This document shows, piece by piece, positions 40,454 to 48,645 of a stretch of DNA of 64,000 bases (within the stretch, counting starts at the first letter, position 1; each line of letters starts with the position of its first letter). The notes beneath the pieces were generated by a model. It saw only the letters and a program-made list of their open reading frames with translations, was not told the origin of the DNA and ran no database searches. The translations under genes were made by a program, and so were the position numbers. The stretch is from Streptomyces durocortorensis (GTDB lineage: Bacteria; Actinomycetota; Actinomycetes; Streptomycetales; Streptomycetaceae), in the NCBI RefSeq assembly GCF_031760065.1, contig NZ_CP134500.1, positions 3,472,001 to 3,536,000 on the forward strand, in the 5' to 3' direction.

Positions 40454-41399
40454 CCTGCGCCCCGCCCAGGGCGTCGGACCGCTCCGCCGCCACCAGGACG
40501 TCATCGACCTCTACGGCCTCGGCCACCGGGCACACCGGTGGCCGCCCGGCCGCCACCGCCGCGACGAAGTCGGCGACGAGCGGCAGATGGGGGTTGGCGT
40601 CCGGCGGGCACCGGACGCGCCGGACGCCATCGGGCTCCCGGACCAGCAACTCCCCCGAATCCAGCGGGTCCAGGGTCAGGGAACGCCCGCCGCTGTGGAG
40701 GGCGAGCAGGTCCTCCGGCGGCCCGTCCCCCCACTCCGCCGAGCAGTGCGCCCGCAGCCCGGTATCCCACTCCAGCTCCACGGTGGCGGCGCGCTCGGCG
40801 CCTCCGGGGAAGCGCCGGCCCAGCCGGGCCCGTATCCCGGCGGGCCTCCCGAACAGCATCAGCAGCAGGTCCAGGCGGTGACTGCCCGCGTCGGCGAGCA
40901 CCCCGCCGCCCGCCACGGCCCGCTCGGTGCGCCAGCGCATCGGATGACCGGGCCCCGGCTCGAACGCGGACCGGAACCGCACCTCCACCCGCTCCGGCGA
41001 CCAGCCGCGCAACGCGCGGCGCAACTCCCTGACGACGGGGGCCAGTCGGCGGTAGTACGCGACGCCCGCACACGCCCGTCCCGTGGCGAGCGCGGAGCCG
41101 CCGGGCCGCAGGGAACCGGCCAGCGGCTTCTCCACGAGCACGGGCAGTCCGGCATCCAACGCCAGGGCTGCCAGCGGCACATGGCGGTCGACGGGCGTGG
41201 CGACGTACACCGCGTCCAGGCCCGCCAGCAGGCCCCGGGGGTCGCTGCCGGACTCGGCGACCCCCCACCGCCGGGCGGCCGCGGCCGCGCGCCCGGCGTC
41301 CCGCCCCCACAGGAACACCGGCTCCTGGCCCGCCGCGCGCAGCGCGGGCAGCACCCGCCGGGACACGACGTCACCGTGCCCGGCGATGCCCCACCTCAC
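40434..41399 (-). CDS. Gfo/Idh/MocA-family oxidoreductase
   Basis: The 321-residue product has an N-terminal Rossmann domain (RWGIAGHGDVVSRRVLPAL, DAVYVATPVDRHVPLA), the family signature VEKPLAG with the catalytic Lys, and a C-terminal beta domain with GGGVLADAGSHRLDLLLML. This group oxidises sugars, inositols or reduces biliverdin-like compounds with NAD(P). Coupled by overlap with the upstream alcohol dehydrogenase gene. With the DegT and radical SAM enzymes it fits a sugar or cyclitol oxidation-amination route. Confidence 0.9.
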   Translation of the reverse strand: MRWGIAGHGDVVSRRVLPALRAAGQEPVFLWGRDAGRAAAAARRWGVAESGSDPRGLLAGLDAVYVATPVDRHVPLAALALDAGLPVLVEKPLAGSLRPGGSALATGRACAGVAYYRRLAPVVRELRRALRGWSPERVEVRFRSAFEPGPGHPMRWRTERAVAGGGVLADAGSHRLDLLLMLFGRPAGIRARLGRRFPGGAERAATVELEWDTGLRAHCSAEWGDGPPEDLLALHSGGRSLTLDPLDSGELLVREPDGVRRVRCPPDANPHLPLVADFVAAVAAGRPPVCPVAEAVEVDDVLVAAERSDALGGAQVRPWPP

Positions 41400-42391
41400 G
41401 GAACGACCGCTACCTTCAGCGTGCGGTGCGGCGGCCCGTCGTACGGGGCCTGCTCGCCGTCCGGGTAGAGCGCGCGGCTGGCCGACAGCTGCTCCATCGC
41501 CTTGGGCAGGTCCTCCAGCGGGTAGGTGTGCGTCAGGAGCTCCGGGAGGTACAACTCCTTGGACCGTACAAGCCGTTCGGCGGTGGCGAGGGCTTCCGCC
41601 CGTGCGGTGTCGAGGGGCTCGGCCGAGCTGTGGACCCGCAGCCCCTTGCGCTCCCAGGTGACCAGGTCGAGGGTGACGTGGGTGTCCACGTGGTGGGTGC
41701 CGAGCATCACCACGAGCCCGTTCTGCCGTACGAGGTCGACGCAGGCGTTGAGTGTCGTCGGCGTGCCCACCGCGTCGATCGCCACGTCGACACCGTCCGC
41801 GACCTCCCGCAGCGCGGCGGCGCTGCCGTCGACCCGGCGGGTGGTGTCGGCGCCGAGGAGGGCCGACCGGTCCAGGCGCCAGTCGTCCAGGTCGACGGCG
41901 GTGATGCGGGAGGCCCCGCGCAGCGCCGCCATCCGCAGCGCCATCAGACCGACCGGGCCCTGGCCGATGACCGCGACCCGGTCCCCGAGCCGCACCCCCC
42001 GGGTGGCGTGGACGGCCAGGGGCAGCAGTTGCAGGATCGCGCCCTGCTCGAAGGGCACCTCGTCCGGGAGGAGCCCCACGGCTATCTCGCGGGCCAGCGC
42101 GAACTCGGCGTACCCGGTGGTCAGCGGGGTGCGGACGAAGACGCGCCGCCCCGGTGCCACGCGGGTGACGCCGGGGCCGACCGCCTCGACGACCCCGGCG
42201 ACCTCATGGCCGAAACAGCCCTGGGCACAGTGCTCGCGCTCCCCGTAGTAGTGGTAGTACGCCAGGTCACTGCGGTTGCAGACCGTGCAGGCCCGCACCC
42301 GGACCAGGACCTCCAGCGGCCCCGGCACCGGCACCGGGGCATCGGTGACCAGGCGGATGTCGCGCCTGCCGACGAGCTCATACCGTCGCAT
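41396..42391 (-). CDS. Zinc-dependent alcohol dehydrogenase (MDR)
   Basis: The 331-residue product is a medium-chain dehydrogenase: catalytic-zinc ligands in ACTVCNRSDL and FGHEVAGVVEAVG, and the NAD-binding turn VAVIGQGPVGLMALRMA. The four-Cys structural-zinc lobe is absent, as in many polyol and sugar dehydrogenases. VDLDDWRLDRSALLGAD has Asp at the end of the second Rossmann strand, favouring NAD over NADP. It overlaps both neighbours (4 and 14 bases), so the three leftward genes form one operon. Confidence 0.9.
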   Translation of the reverse strand: MRRYELVGRRDIRLVTDAPVPVPGPLEVLVRVRACTVCNRSDLAYYHYYGEREHCAQGCFGHEVAGVVEAVGPGVTRVAPGRRVFVRTPLTTGYAEFALAREIAVGLLPDEVPFEQGAILQLLPLAVHATRGVRLGDRVAVIGQGPVGLMALRMAALRGASRITAVDLDDWRLDRSALLGADTTRRVDGSAAALREVADGVDVAIDAVGTPTTLNACVDLVRQNGLVVMLGTHHVDTHVTLDLVTWERKGLRVHSSAEPLDTARAEALATAERLVRSKELYLPELLTHTYPLEDLPKAMEQLSASRALYPDGEQAPYDGPPHRTLKVAVVP

Positions 42392-43769
42392 GGTTCTTCT
42401 TCTCCTCCGTGTGCGGCACCGCGATTCTGCGGGCGATCGGAACGGCCGCGGCGGCGACCGCGAGGGCGGTGCCGAAGACCGCCGCGAAGGCTGCCGCGTC
42501 CTGGCCCGCGCTCACGTGCGCCGCGTTGAACAGCGCCCCGCACAGGCCCACGAGCAGCACGCTGGACAGACTGTCGGACAACTGGAGCGAGGCCGAGTTC
42601 CGGCCCTGCTCGTCGACGGGCGAGTGTTCGAGCGTGAGGACGCCGACGCCGGGCAGCAGGAGCCCCATGCCGAACCCGGCGACCAGGAGCCCGACGGCGA
42701 CGGTCACCGCGGGCATCGCCCGCAGCGCCCCGCTCAGGGTCACGGCCGCGCCCGCCGCGTGGATCAGCGCACCGGCCAGGACGACCCGCTCGCGCGGCCA
42801 GGGCAGCCGGGGGTGCCCCTGGAGCCAGGAGGCGGCGAACCAGGTGAGGGCCGCCCCGGTGAGCGACATCCCGGCGGCCCCCGGCGACCACTGGCGTTCG
42901 TTGACCAGCATCAGCGGGATGTAGGTCTCGACGGTGAAGTAAACCCCGGCCGAGACGCCGCGCAGCAGCACCAGCGACGGGATGCCGCGCCCCGCCCGCA
43001 GCGTGCGCGCGGGCAGCAGCGGGCGCAGCCACACCACCAGCAGGACCAGCCCGGCGGCCACCGCGACCAGACGGTGCAGGCCCGACTGGGACCCGGCGTA
43101 CTGCAACAGCCCCGCCCCCAGGGCGACGGCCAGTGCGGGCATCGCGCGCAGCCCGCCCGGCTTCTCGCCGTCCTCGTCCCCGGCGGGCCGCAGCCGCCCC
43201 AGCGGACCGGCCAGCAGCGCCAGGGAGAGCAGCCCCAGGACCGCGATGCCGTGGAACACCCAGTGCCAGGAGAGGCGTTGGGCGACCGCCCCGGCGATCG
43301 GCGGGCCCACCATGGAGGGAACGATCCAGCACGCGGTGATCAGCGAGAACATCCGGGGCCGCAGCGCCGACGGATAGGCGCGCCCCACGACCACGTACAG
43401 CGCGACGGTGACCGCACCGCCGCCGAGACCCTGCACGTACCGCCCCAGCAGAAAGGGAACGATCGATTCCGCGAAGCCGGAGACCAGCGCGCCGCCGGAG
43501 AAGAACGCCAGCCCGGCACAGAGCGCGGGAGCGGGACCCCGGCGGTCGGACCAGCCGCCCGCGAGCACGGTCCCCACGATGCCGGTGGTGAGGAATCCGC
43601 CGAACGCCAGTGAATACAGGCCGAGTCCGTCGAGATCCTGCACAGCGATCGGCATCACCGTGCTCAGCGCCAGACCGGCGAACGCGACCAGGACGAAGGT
43701 GCTGCTCACCGCGAGCGTGCGGGCCCGGTAGGGGCGGGAGAACACCCCGGGCGAGGCCGGTGCGGTCAT
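42378..43769 (-). CDS. DHA2-like MFS exporter
   Basis: The 463-residue product has about 13-14 membrane segments with the typical N-terminus VLVAFAGLALSTVMPIAVQDL, loop WSDRRGPAPALCAG after helix 2, and LLGRYVQGLGGGAVTVALYVVVGRAYP. It is an antibiotic-efflux-type transporter of the DHA2/related group. First gene of the three-gene leftward operon at the right end of the cluster. No regulator lies beside it; the 295-base gap to the right contains the operator candidate of the glycosidase gene. Confidence 0.88.
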   Translation of the reverse strand: MTAPASPGVFSRPYRARTLAVSSTFVLVAFAGLALSTVMPIAVQDLDGLGLYSLAFGGFLTTGIVGTVLAGGWSDRRGPAPALCAGLAFFSGGALVSGFAESIVPFLLGRYVQGLGGGAVTVALYVVVGRAYPSALRPRMFSLITACWIVPSMVGPPIAGAVAQRLSWHWVFHGIAVLGLLSLALLAGPLGRLRPAGDEDGEKPGGLRAMPALAVALGAGLLQYAGSQSGLHRLVAVAAGLVLLVVWLRPLLPARTLRAGRGIPSLVLLRGVSAGVYFTVETYIPLMLVNERQWSPGAAGMSLTGAALTWFAASWLQGHPRLPWPRERVVLAGALIHAAGAAVTLSGALRAMPAVTVAVGLLVAGFGMGLLLPGVGVLTLEHSPVDEQGRNSASLQLSDSLSSVLLVGLCGALFNAAHVSAGQDAAAFAAVFGTALAVAAAAVPIARRIAVPHTEEKKNHATV

Positions 43770-43971
43770 GACGTTTCCGTGGCGGCTTGCATGGTCGTCC
43801 CCCGTCGCCTGAAGTGGAGCACCGGGAGGCTTGCACAGGCCCCCGATGGCGTCAACCCGTATCGATCAACAGGGCAAGGGGACATGACGACCCATCAGGC
43901 AGCGCGGACGGGAAGGGGAAACCCGCGGGTCAGCCGCCGCTTCGGCGAACGGTTGTCTTGACACTGAAGAT

Positions 43972-43983
43972 TGGTATAGGCCA
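43972..43983. promoter_or_regulatory. DasR-type (dre) operator candidate
   Basis: TGGTATAGGCCA matches 10 of 12 positions of the DasR consensus TGGTCTAGACCA and lies 82 bases before the GH3 gene start. A TTGACA at 43958-43963 precedes it. DasR represses N-acetylglucosamine-use genes in Streptomyces, fitting the predicted glycosidase. Confidence 0.6.
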
Positions 43984-44064
43984 ACATCCCCTTCATCCTG
44001 CACCATTGCCGCGGGGGTACGCATTTCCCTCGGCCCCGCATCGTGCCCGAGCTTGAGGATCTTC

Positions 44065-45579
44065 ATGGCAGAGAACAGCCACCCCGGACTCATGAGGCTG
44101 GCCAACTCCGTGCTCCAGCCGGGCTTCGTCGGGACCACCGCACCGGACTGGCTGCTCCGCAGGGTCGGCGAAGGCCTCGGCTCCGTCGTCCTGTTCGGGC
44201 GCAACATCGAGACGCCCGAGCAGGTCGCCGCGCTCACCGCGTCGCTGCGCGCCGAGAACCCCGACCTGATCGTCGCCATCGACGAGGAGGCGGGCGACGT
44301 CACCCGCCTCGAAGCGCGCGACGGCTCCTCCTGGCCCGGCAACCTCGCCCTCGGCGCCATCGACGACATCGACCTCACCGAGCAGGTCGCCCGCGACATC
44401 GGCCGGGCTCTGCGCGAGGTCGGCGTCTCGCTGAACTACGCGCCCAGCGCCGACGTGAACTCCAACCCGATGAACCCGGTGATCGGCGTCCGCTCCTTCG
44501 GCCCGCGCACCGAGGTCGTCTCCCGCCACACCGCCGCCTGGATCCGCGGCCTCCAGTCCGCCGGTGTCGCCGCCTGCGCCAAGCACTTCCCCGGCCACGG
44601 CGACACCAACGTCGACTCCCACCACGGTCTGCCGCGGGCCGGGGCGGACGCCTCCGCGATCGCCCGGACCGCCCTGCCGCCGTTCATCGCGGCCATGGAA
44701 GCGGGTGTCCGCACGGTCATGACCGCGCACATGCTCACCCCGGCGTACGACGGCGAGCTGCCCGCCACCCTCAGCCAGAAGATCATCAACGACCTGCTCC
44801 GCGACGAACTCGGCTTCACCGGCCTGGTCGTGACCGACGGTATCGAGATGGGCGCCGTCTCCGACCGCTACGGCATCGCGGGCGCGACCGTGAAGGCCGT
44901 GGCCGGGGGCTGCGACGCGGTGTGCGTCGGCGGCGAGAGCGCCGAGGAGTCCACCACCGTCGAGCTGGCCGACGCGATCGTGCGCGCCGTCCTGGACGGC
45001 ACCATTCCCGAGGAGCGGCTGACCGAAGCGGCCTCCCGCGTACAGGACTTCGCCGCCTGGTCCGCCAAGCTGGCCCGGGACGCCGCCCCCGACGGCCGGA
45101 CCGCCGGCATCGGCCTGGTGGCCGCCCGGCGCGCGGTCACCGTCCACCGCAACCAGGACGCCCGGGCCGAGTTCCCGCTCGTGGGGGACGCCCACGTGGT
45201 CGAGCTGTCCCCCGTGACGAACCTCGCCATCGACGGCTCCACCCCGTGGGGCGTGGCCGGCCCGCTGCGCGCGCTGCGGCCCGGCACCACGTCCGTACGG
45301 CTCGGCGAGTCGGAACTCCGGAGCGAGAAGGACCTGCTGGACCGGGCCGCACTCGCACCCGCCACCGGACGCGCGCTGGTCGTCGTGGTGCGCGACGCGG
45401 CCCGCTACGGCTGGATGTCGCAGGCCCTGACCGGTCTCCTGCGCCACCGCCCGGACGCGCTGGTCGTCGAGATGGGCGTGCCCGGCGGCGACCGCCCGGG
45501 GGCCGTGCACGTGACGACGCACGGCGCGACCCGGGTCTCCGGCATCGCCGCCGCCGAACTCCTGGCCGGCGCGGGCTGA
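44065..45579 (+). CDS. GH3-family beta-N-acetylglucosaminidase-like enzyme
   Basis: ATG 44065 with GAGGA five bases upstream; in-frame codons upstream lack a ribosome site. The 504-residue protein has a GH3 TIM barrel (about 10-330) with KHFPGHGDTNVDSHHGLP, the NagZ-type loop, and VVTDGIEMGAV containing the catalytic Asp, followed by a C-terminal alpha/beta part. The KHFPGHGxxxxDSH motif is specific for beta-N-acetylhexosaminidases. No signal peptide is visible, so it is probably cytosolic, cleaving imported chito-oligosaccharides or muropeptide sugars. The upstream dre-like site supports the GlcNAc link. Confidence 0.9.
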   Translation: MAENSHPGLMRLANSVLQPGFVGTTAPDWLLRRVGEGLGSVVLFGRNIETPEQVAALTASLRAENPDLIVAIDEEAGDVTRLEARDGSSWPGNLALGAIDDIDLTEQVARDIGRALREVGVSLNYAPSADVNSNPMNPVIGVRSFGPRTEVVSRHTAAWIRGLQSAGVAACAKHFPGHGDTNVDSHHGLPRAGADASAIARTALPPFIAAMEAGVRTVMTAHMLTPAYDGELPATLSQKIINDLLRDELGFTGLVVTDGIEMGAVSDRYGIAGATVKAVAGGCDAVCVGGESAEESTTVELADAIVRAVLDGTIPEERLTEAASRVQDFAAWSAKLARDAAPDGRTAGIGLVAARRAVTVHRNQDARAEFPLVGDAHVVELSPVTNLAIDGSTPWGVAGPLRALRPGTTSVRLGESELRSEKDLLDRAALAPATGRALVVVVRDAARYGWMSQALTGLLRHRPDALVVEMGVPGGDRPGAVHVTTHGATRVSGIAAAELLAGAG

Positions 45580-45599
45580 CCGGGGCGGCCCGAGCGGGG

Positions 45600-46346
45600 C
45601 TACCCGGCGACGCGGGCCGACGCCGCCAGGCGGAAACCGACTCCGATGGCGGCCAGGTCCTTCTCGTAGGCGCCGTGGCGGCGGGCGCAGCGGGCCAGGT
45701 CCACGTCGTGGCGGAACGCGCCGCCGCGGGTGATGTGGGGGTCGAAGGCCCAGTCCTCGACCTGCGGCACGTCCGCGGGGGCGCCGGGGTAGGGGGCGTA
45801 CAGCGTGGAGGTCCACTCGTCGGCGTTGCCCGCCATGTCCAGGACGCCGAAGGGGCTGGCCCCCTCGGGGAACGAGCCGACCGGGGTGGTCGTGCCGAGG
45901 CCGAGGTCCACCAGGTTGGCCAGCCCCGTGCGGTACTCGTCGCCCCAGGGGAACTCCCGGCCGTCGTCCCCGCGTGCGGCCCGCTCCCACTCGTCCTCCG
46001 TGGGCAGCCGGACGCCCGGGTCACCGGTCCGCTCGCCCAGCCAGCGGCAGTAGGCGCTCGCCTCGTCCCAGCTCACGCCGATGACCGGATGGTCCTCGGG
46101 GCCCCGGGGAGCGGGCCTGCCGGTGGCGGCGGCGAAGAGGGCCCACTGACCGGCGGTGACCTGGGTACGGGCGATCCGGAAGGCGGGGACGCGGAGCTCG
46201 GCGCTCGGAGCCTCCTTGCGGTACCACGCCTCCGGCACCCGGGTGCCGGCATAGCGCTCGGCCACCAGCGCGATGTCATCGGCCGGGGTGCCCCGCCGGA
46301 GCACTCCGGCCGGAATCTCCACCCAGTCCACCGGTGCGATCTGCAT
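45600..46346 (-). CDS. Sulfatase-modifying-factor (FGE-like) domain protein
   Basis: The 248-residue product is one SUMF1/FGE domain: WVEIPAGVLRRGT, HPVIGVSWDEASAYCRWLGER, RLPTEDEWERAARG, FPWGDEY, VLDMAGNADEWTSTLY and ITRGGAFRHDVDLARCARR, IGVGFRLA. The two active-site Cys of true formylglycine-generating enzymes are not both present (one Cys in LARCARR), so it is not expected to make formylglycine. EgtB-like and toxoflavin ToxD-like proteins share this domain. It is convergent with the GH3 gene. Membership of the toxoflavin-like cluster 14 kb away is possible but unproven. Confidence 0.87.
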   Translation of the reverse strand: MQIAPVDWVEIPAGVLRRGTPADDIALVAERYAGTRVPEAWYRKEAPSAELRVPAFRIARTQVTAGQWALFAAATGRPAPRGPEDHPVIGVSWDEASAYCRWLGERTGDPGVRLPTEDEWERAARGDDGREFPWGDEYRTGLANLVDLGLGTTTPVGSFPEGASPFGVLDMAGNADEWTSTLYAPYPGAPADVPQVEDWAFDPHITRGGAFRHDVDLARCARRHGAYEKDLAAIGVGFRLAASARVAG

Positions 46347-46445
46347 CGTTCCTCCTCGGCCAGGCCAGTGAGGCCACCATGATCGCCGGTATGCGCCCAG
46401 GAGTCATCGGCCCAGGGGCGGAGACCCACAGGGACCGGAGAACCA

Positions 46446-46475
46446 GGACCCGGGCACGAGGAGGTGCCCGGGTCC
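46446..46475. other. Strong hairpin in 495-base intergenic region (first)
   Basis: A 12-base perfect stem (GGACCCGGGCAC) with loop GAGGAG lies in the gap between the leftward FGE-like gene and the rightward small membrane gene. This gap (46347-46841) has no gene I can support. Confidence 0.65.
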
Positions 46476-46488
46476 CGGCGAGTAGGTC

Positions 46489-46525
46489 GGGGGAAGCGGC
46501 ATCGGGGGGACAAGCCGCTTCCCCC
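46489..46525. other. Strong hairpin in 495-base intergenic region (second)
   Basis: A 12-base perfect stem (GGGGGAAGCGGC) with a 13-base loop follows 13 bases after the first hairpin. It is followed by no U-run. Together they may form a tandem terminator/insulator or a structured leader. Confidence 0.6.
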
Positions 46526-46841
46526 GGTGAGAACAGGGCCTGCCGGCCCCCGCCGCGGTCAGGGGGTATCGCGCGGCGGGGACCCACAGAGAGGCCCCGT
46601 TCCGGCCCTCCGGTTCCTGCCGGTCCGTCGGGCTCGGTATCCATCCTGCCGCGCACCACCAGGCCGTACGGGCGGGCAAAAGGCCTCGATGGCCGGGCCG
46701 TAGGTCCTTAAAGGCCGCGTCAGTGATCGGACCGGCGGCGGGAAGCGGCCACGGGATACGGCCAAACGTGCGGATACAATCGCCCGATCGCACAGGGCTG
46801 CGGGCGGGGCACCGGCGGGGTCTACGGGGAGGCAAGGACAA

Positions 46842-47006
46842 GTGGCGCAAGCGAAGAAGATCGCGCTCTACATACTGGTGGTCTTCGTGCTGTACACGAT
46901 CATCACCTCACCCAAGCGGTCCGCCGAGCTCGTGGGGGTAGGGTTCGAGGGCGTTTCCAGCGCCGCCCAGAGCGTCGGCGACTTCATGACCGAACTGGTC
47001 AAGTAG
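46842..47006 (+). CDS. 54-residue single-pass membrane protein
   Basis: GTG 46842 with GGGGAGG and AAGGA just upstream. The product begins VAQAKKIALYILVVFVLYTI, a membrane segment after a short basic start, and ends with an amphipathic helix (SAAQSVGDFMTELVK). I recall a conserved Streptomyces gene of this kind upstream of the Dabb and sigF genes. Function unknown. It ends 43 bases before the Dabb gene, likely one transcript. Confidence 0.78.
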   Translation: MAQAKKIALYILVVFVLYTIITSPKRSAELVGVGFEGVSSAAQSVGDFMTELVK

Positions 47007-47049
47007 CTCAAGCAGCTCACGTAGAGAAGAAGCGGGAATAGGGATAGCC

Positions 47050-47343
47050 ATGATCCGCCACCTGGTCCTTTTCAAGCTCAACGAGGGCGTCGAGCGCGAC
47101 GACCCGCGGGTGGTCGCCGGCGACCGGGCCTTCCGCGAGCTGGCGGGACAGATCCCCGAGCTGGAGGTCTGGGAGTGCGCCTGGAACATCACCGACCGGC
47201 CGATCGCGTACGACTACGCCATCAACTCCGCCGTCGCCGACGAGGACGCCCTCAAGCGCTACATCGAGCACCCGGCCCACCAGGCGGCCGCGGGACAGTG
47301 GCGGGAATTCGCCACTTGGGTGATCGCGGACTACCCCTTCTGA
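47050..47343 (+). CDS. Dabb-family (stress-responsive A/B barrel) protein
   Basis: The 97-residue product is a single dimeric alpha/beta-barrel domain: start MIRHLVLFKLNEGVERDD, ITDRPIAYDYAINSAVADEDALKRYIEHPAHQ and WVIADYPF at the end. The YxxHPxHQ motif is diagnostic. Dabb proteins include polyketide cyclases and stress proteins; a specific role cannot be given. Upstream of sigF, as I recall for other Streptomyces. Confidence 0.93.
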   Translation: MIRHLVLFKLNEGVERDDPRVVAGDRAFRELAGQIPELEVWECAWNITDRPIAYDYAINSAVADEDALKRYIEHPAHQAAAGQWREFATWVIADYPF

Positions 47344-47379
47344 CCGCTCCCCGCCCCCGGCCCGCCCCGGCCGCGTCGA

Positions 47380-47406
47380 CCCCTCGCCGTTCAGGCGGGG
47401 GGTTTT
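47380..47406 (+). terminator. Intrinsic terminator after Dabb gene
   Basis: A nine-base stem (CCCCTCGCC with GGCGGGGGG, one G-U) and five-base loop is followed by TTTT. It separates the Dabb gene from the sigF promoter region. Confidence 0.85.
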
Positions 47407-47541
47407 GTCGTGCGATTAATGGGTTTACGGGGTCAACACGGTGTTTTGCGGTGCTTGCACACAGTGGACATGTCTTGTGATGCTATGACCGCTTTTGACG
47501 GATGAGTTGACCGTAGTTGACCGCAAAGGGGTGGCGTCACC

Positions 47542-48411
47542 GTGCCGGCCAGTACAGCGCCTCAAGTGCCTCCCCAGAACGTCCAGACCGAGGACCTCCA
47601 GGACGTCCAGACCGAGACCCCGGACCCCTCCGTCACCCCCGCCAGAGCCCGCGGCGCGGACACCCGGGCGCTCACCCAGGTCCTCTTCGGCCAGCTCAAG
47701 GACCTGGAGCCGGGCAGCCCGGAACACCGCCGGGTCCGGGCCGCCCTCATCGAGGCCAACCTCCCCCTCGTCCGGTACGCCGCGGCGCGGTTCCGCAGCC
47801 GCAACGAACCGATGGAGGACGTCATCCAGGTCGGCACCATCGGCCTGATCAACGCGATCGACCGGTTCGATCCGGAGCGCGGGGTCCAGTTCCCCACCTT
47901 CGCGATGCCCACCGTCGTCGGCGAGATCAAACGTTACTTTCGCGACAACGTGCGCACCGTCCATGTCCCCCGACGGCTGCACGAGCTCTGGGTCCAGGTC
48001 ACCGGCGCCACCGAGGACCTGACGACCGCTCACGGCCGCTCCCCGACCACCGGCGAGATCGCCGAGCGGCTGAAGATCTCCGAGGACGAGGTACTGGCCT
48101 GCATCGAGGCCGGACGCTCCTACCACGCGACCTCGCTGGAGGCGGCCCAGGAGGGCGACGGACTGCCCGGCCTCCTCGACCGGCTCGGCTACGAGGACCC
48201 CGCGCTCGCGGGCGTCGAGCACCGCGACCTCGTACGCCACCTCCTCGTCCAACTCCCCGAGCGCGAGCAGCGCATCCTTCTCCTGCGCTACTACAGCAAC
48301 TTGACGCAGTCCCAGATCAGCGCGGAGCTGGGCGTCTCGCAGATGCACGTGTCAAGGCTCCTGGCCCGAAGTTTCGCCCGACTGAGATCCGCAAACAGGA
48401 TCGAGGCGTAA
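47542..48411 (+). CDS. sigF: Sporulation sigma factor SigF
   Basis: GTG start. The 289-residue product is a SigB/SigF-class sigma factor with a low-complexity N-terminus, sigma2 ([39 protein letters not shown]), sigma3 ([12 protein letters not shown]) and sigma4 ([20 protein letters not shown]), ending [11 protein letters not shown]. The C-terminus and order with the next sigma gene match SigF of S. coelicolor, which controls late spore maturation and is normally regulated by an anti-sigma factor. No anti-sigma gene adjoins it. Upstream lies a GACATGT motif shared with the sigN region. Confidence 0.93.
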   Translation: MPASTAPQVPPQNVQTEDLQDVQTETPDPSVTPARARGADTRALTQVLFGQLKDLEPGSPEHRRVRAALIEANLPLVRYAAARFRSRNEPMEDVIQVGTIGLINAIDRFDPERGVQFPTFAMPTVVGEIKRYFRDNVRTVHVPRRLHELWVQVTGATEDLTTAHGRSPTTGEIAERLKISEDEVLACIEAGRSYHATSLEAAQEGDGLPGLLDRLGYEDPALAGVEHRDLVRHLLVQLPEREQRILLLRYYSNLTQSQISAELGVSQMHVSRLLARSFARLRSANRIEA

Positions 48412-48500
48412 CCGGAACGGGTAGACCCTCCGGAGAGCGGTTCTGACGGCACAAAAGCCCTGCACCCCCTGTTTCCAGGGCGGATTCGGCGCTGACTTGT

Positions 48501-48535
48501 CGACATGTCACTACAGCGTGTTGCCGACATGTGAC
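48501..48535. promoter_or_regulatory. Paired CGACATGT(C/G)AC repeats upstream of sigN
   Basis: CGACATGTCAC (48501-48511) and CGACATGTGAC (48525-48535) are direct repeats 24 bases apart, centred on the palindrome ACATGT, 110-145 bases before sigN. A related GGACATGTC occurs at 47466-47474, upstream of sigF. They are a candidate common operator. Confidence 0.5.
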
Positions 48536-48645
48536 ATTCTGCTCGAAGCGCGTTTGCCGCAGCCCCGCCTCCGGTATTCAGGTGGAGGCTGCGTTCCTCC
48601 GATGGTCGCGGCCACCGCGACCGTCCGCGACCTCAAGGGGGTGGC

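Noticed and set aside
17000..44000. PKS, NRPS, terpene synthase or lanthipeptide enzymes
   Set aside because: No ketosynthase, condensation, terpene cyclase or LanM/LanB-like motifs were found in any frame examined.
45600..46346. Formylglycine-generating enzyme activity
   Set aside because: The catalytic cysteine pair is absent and no sulfatase gene is nearby.
46464..46703. Small rightward coding frame in the intergenic hairpin region
   Set aside because: Arg/Gly/Pro-rich shadow translation running through both hairpins with no ribosome site.
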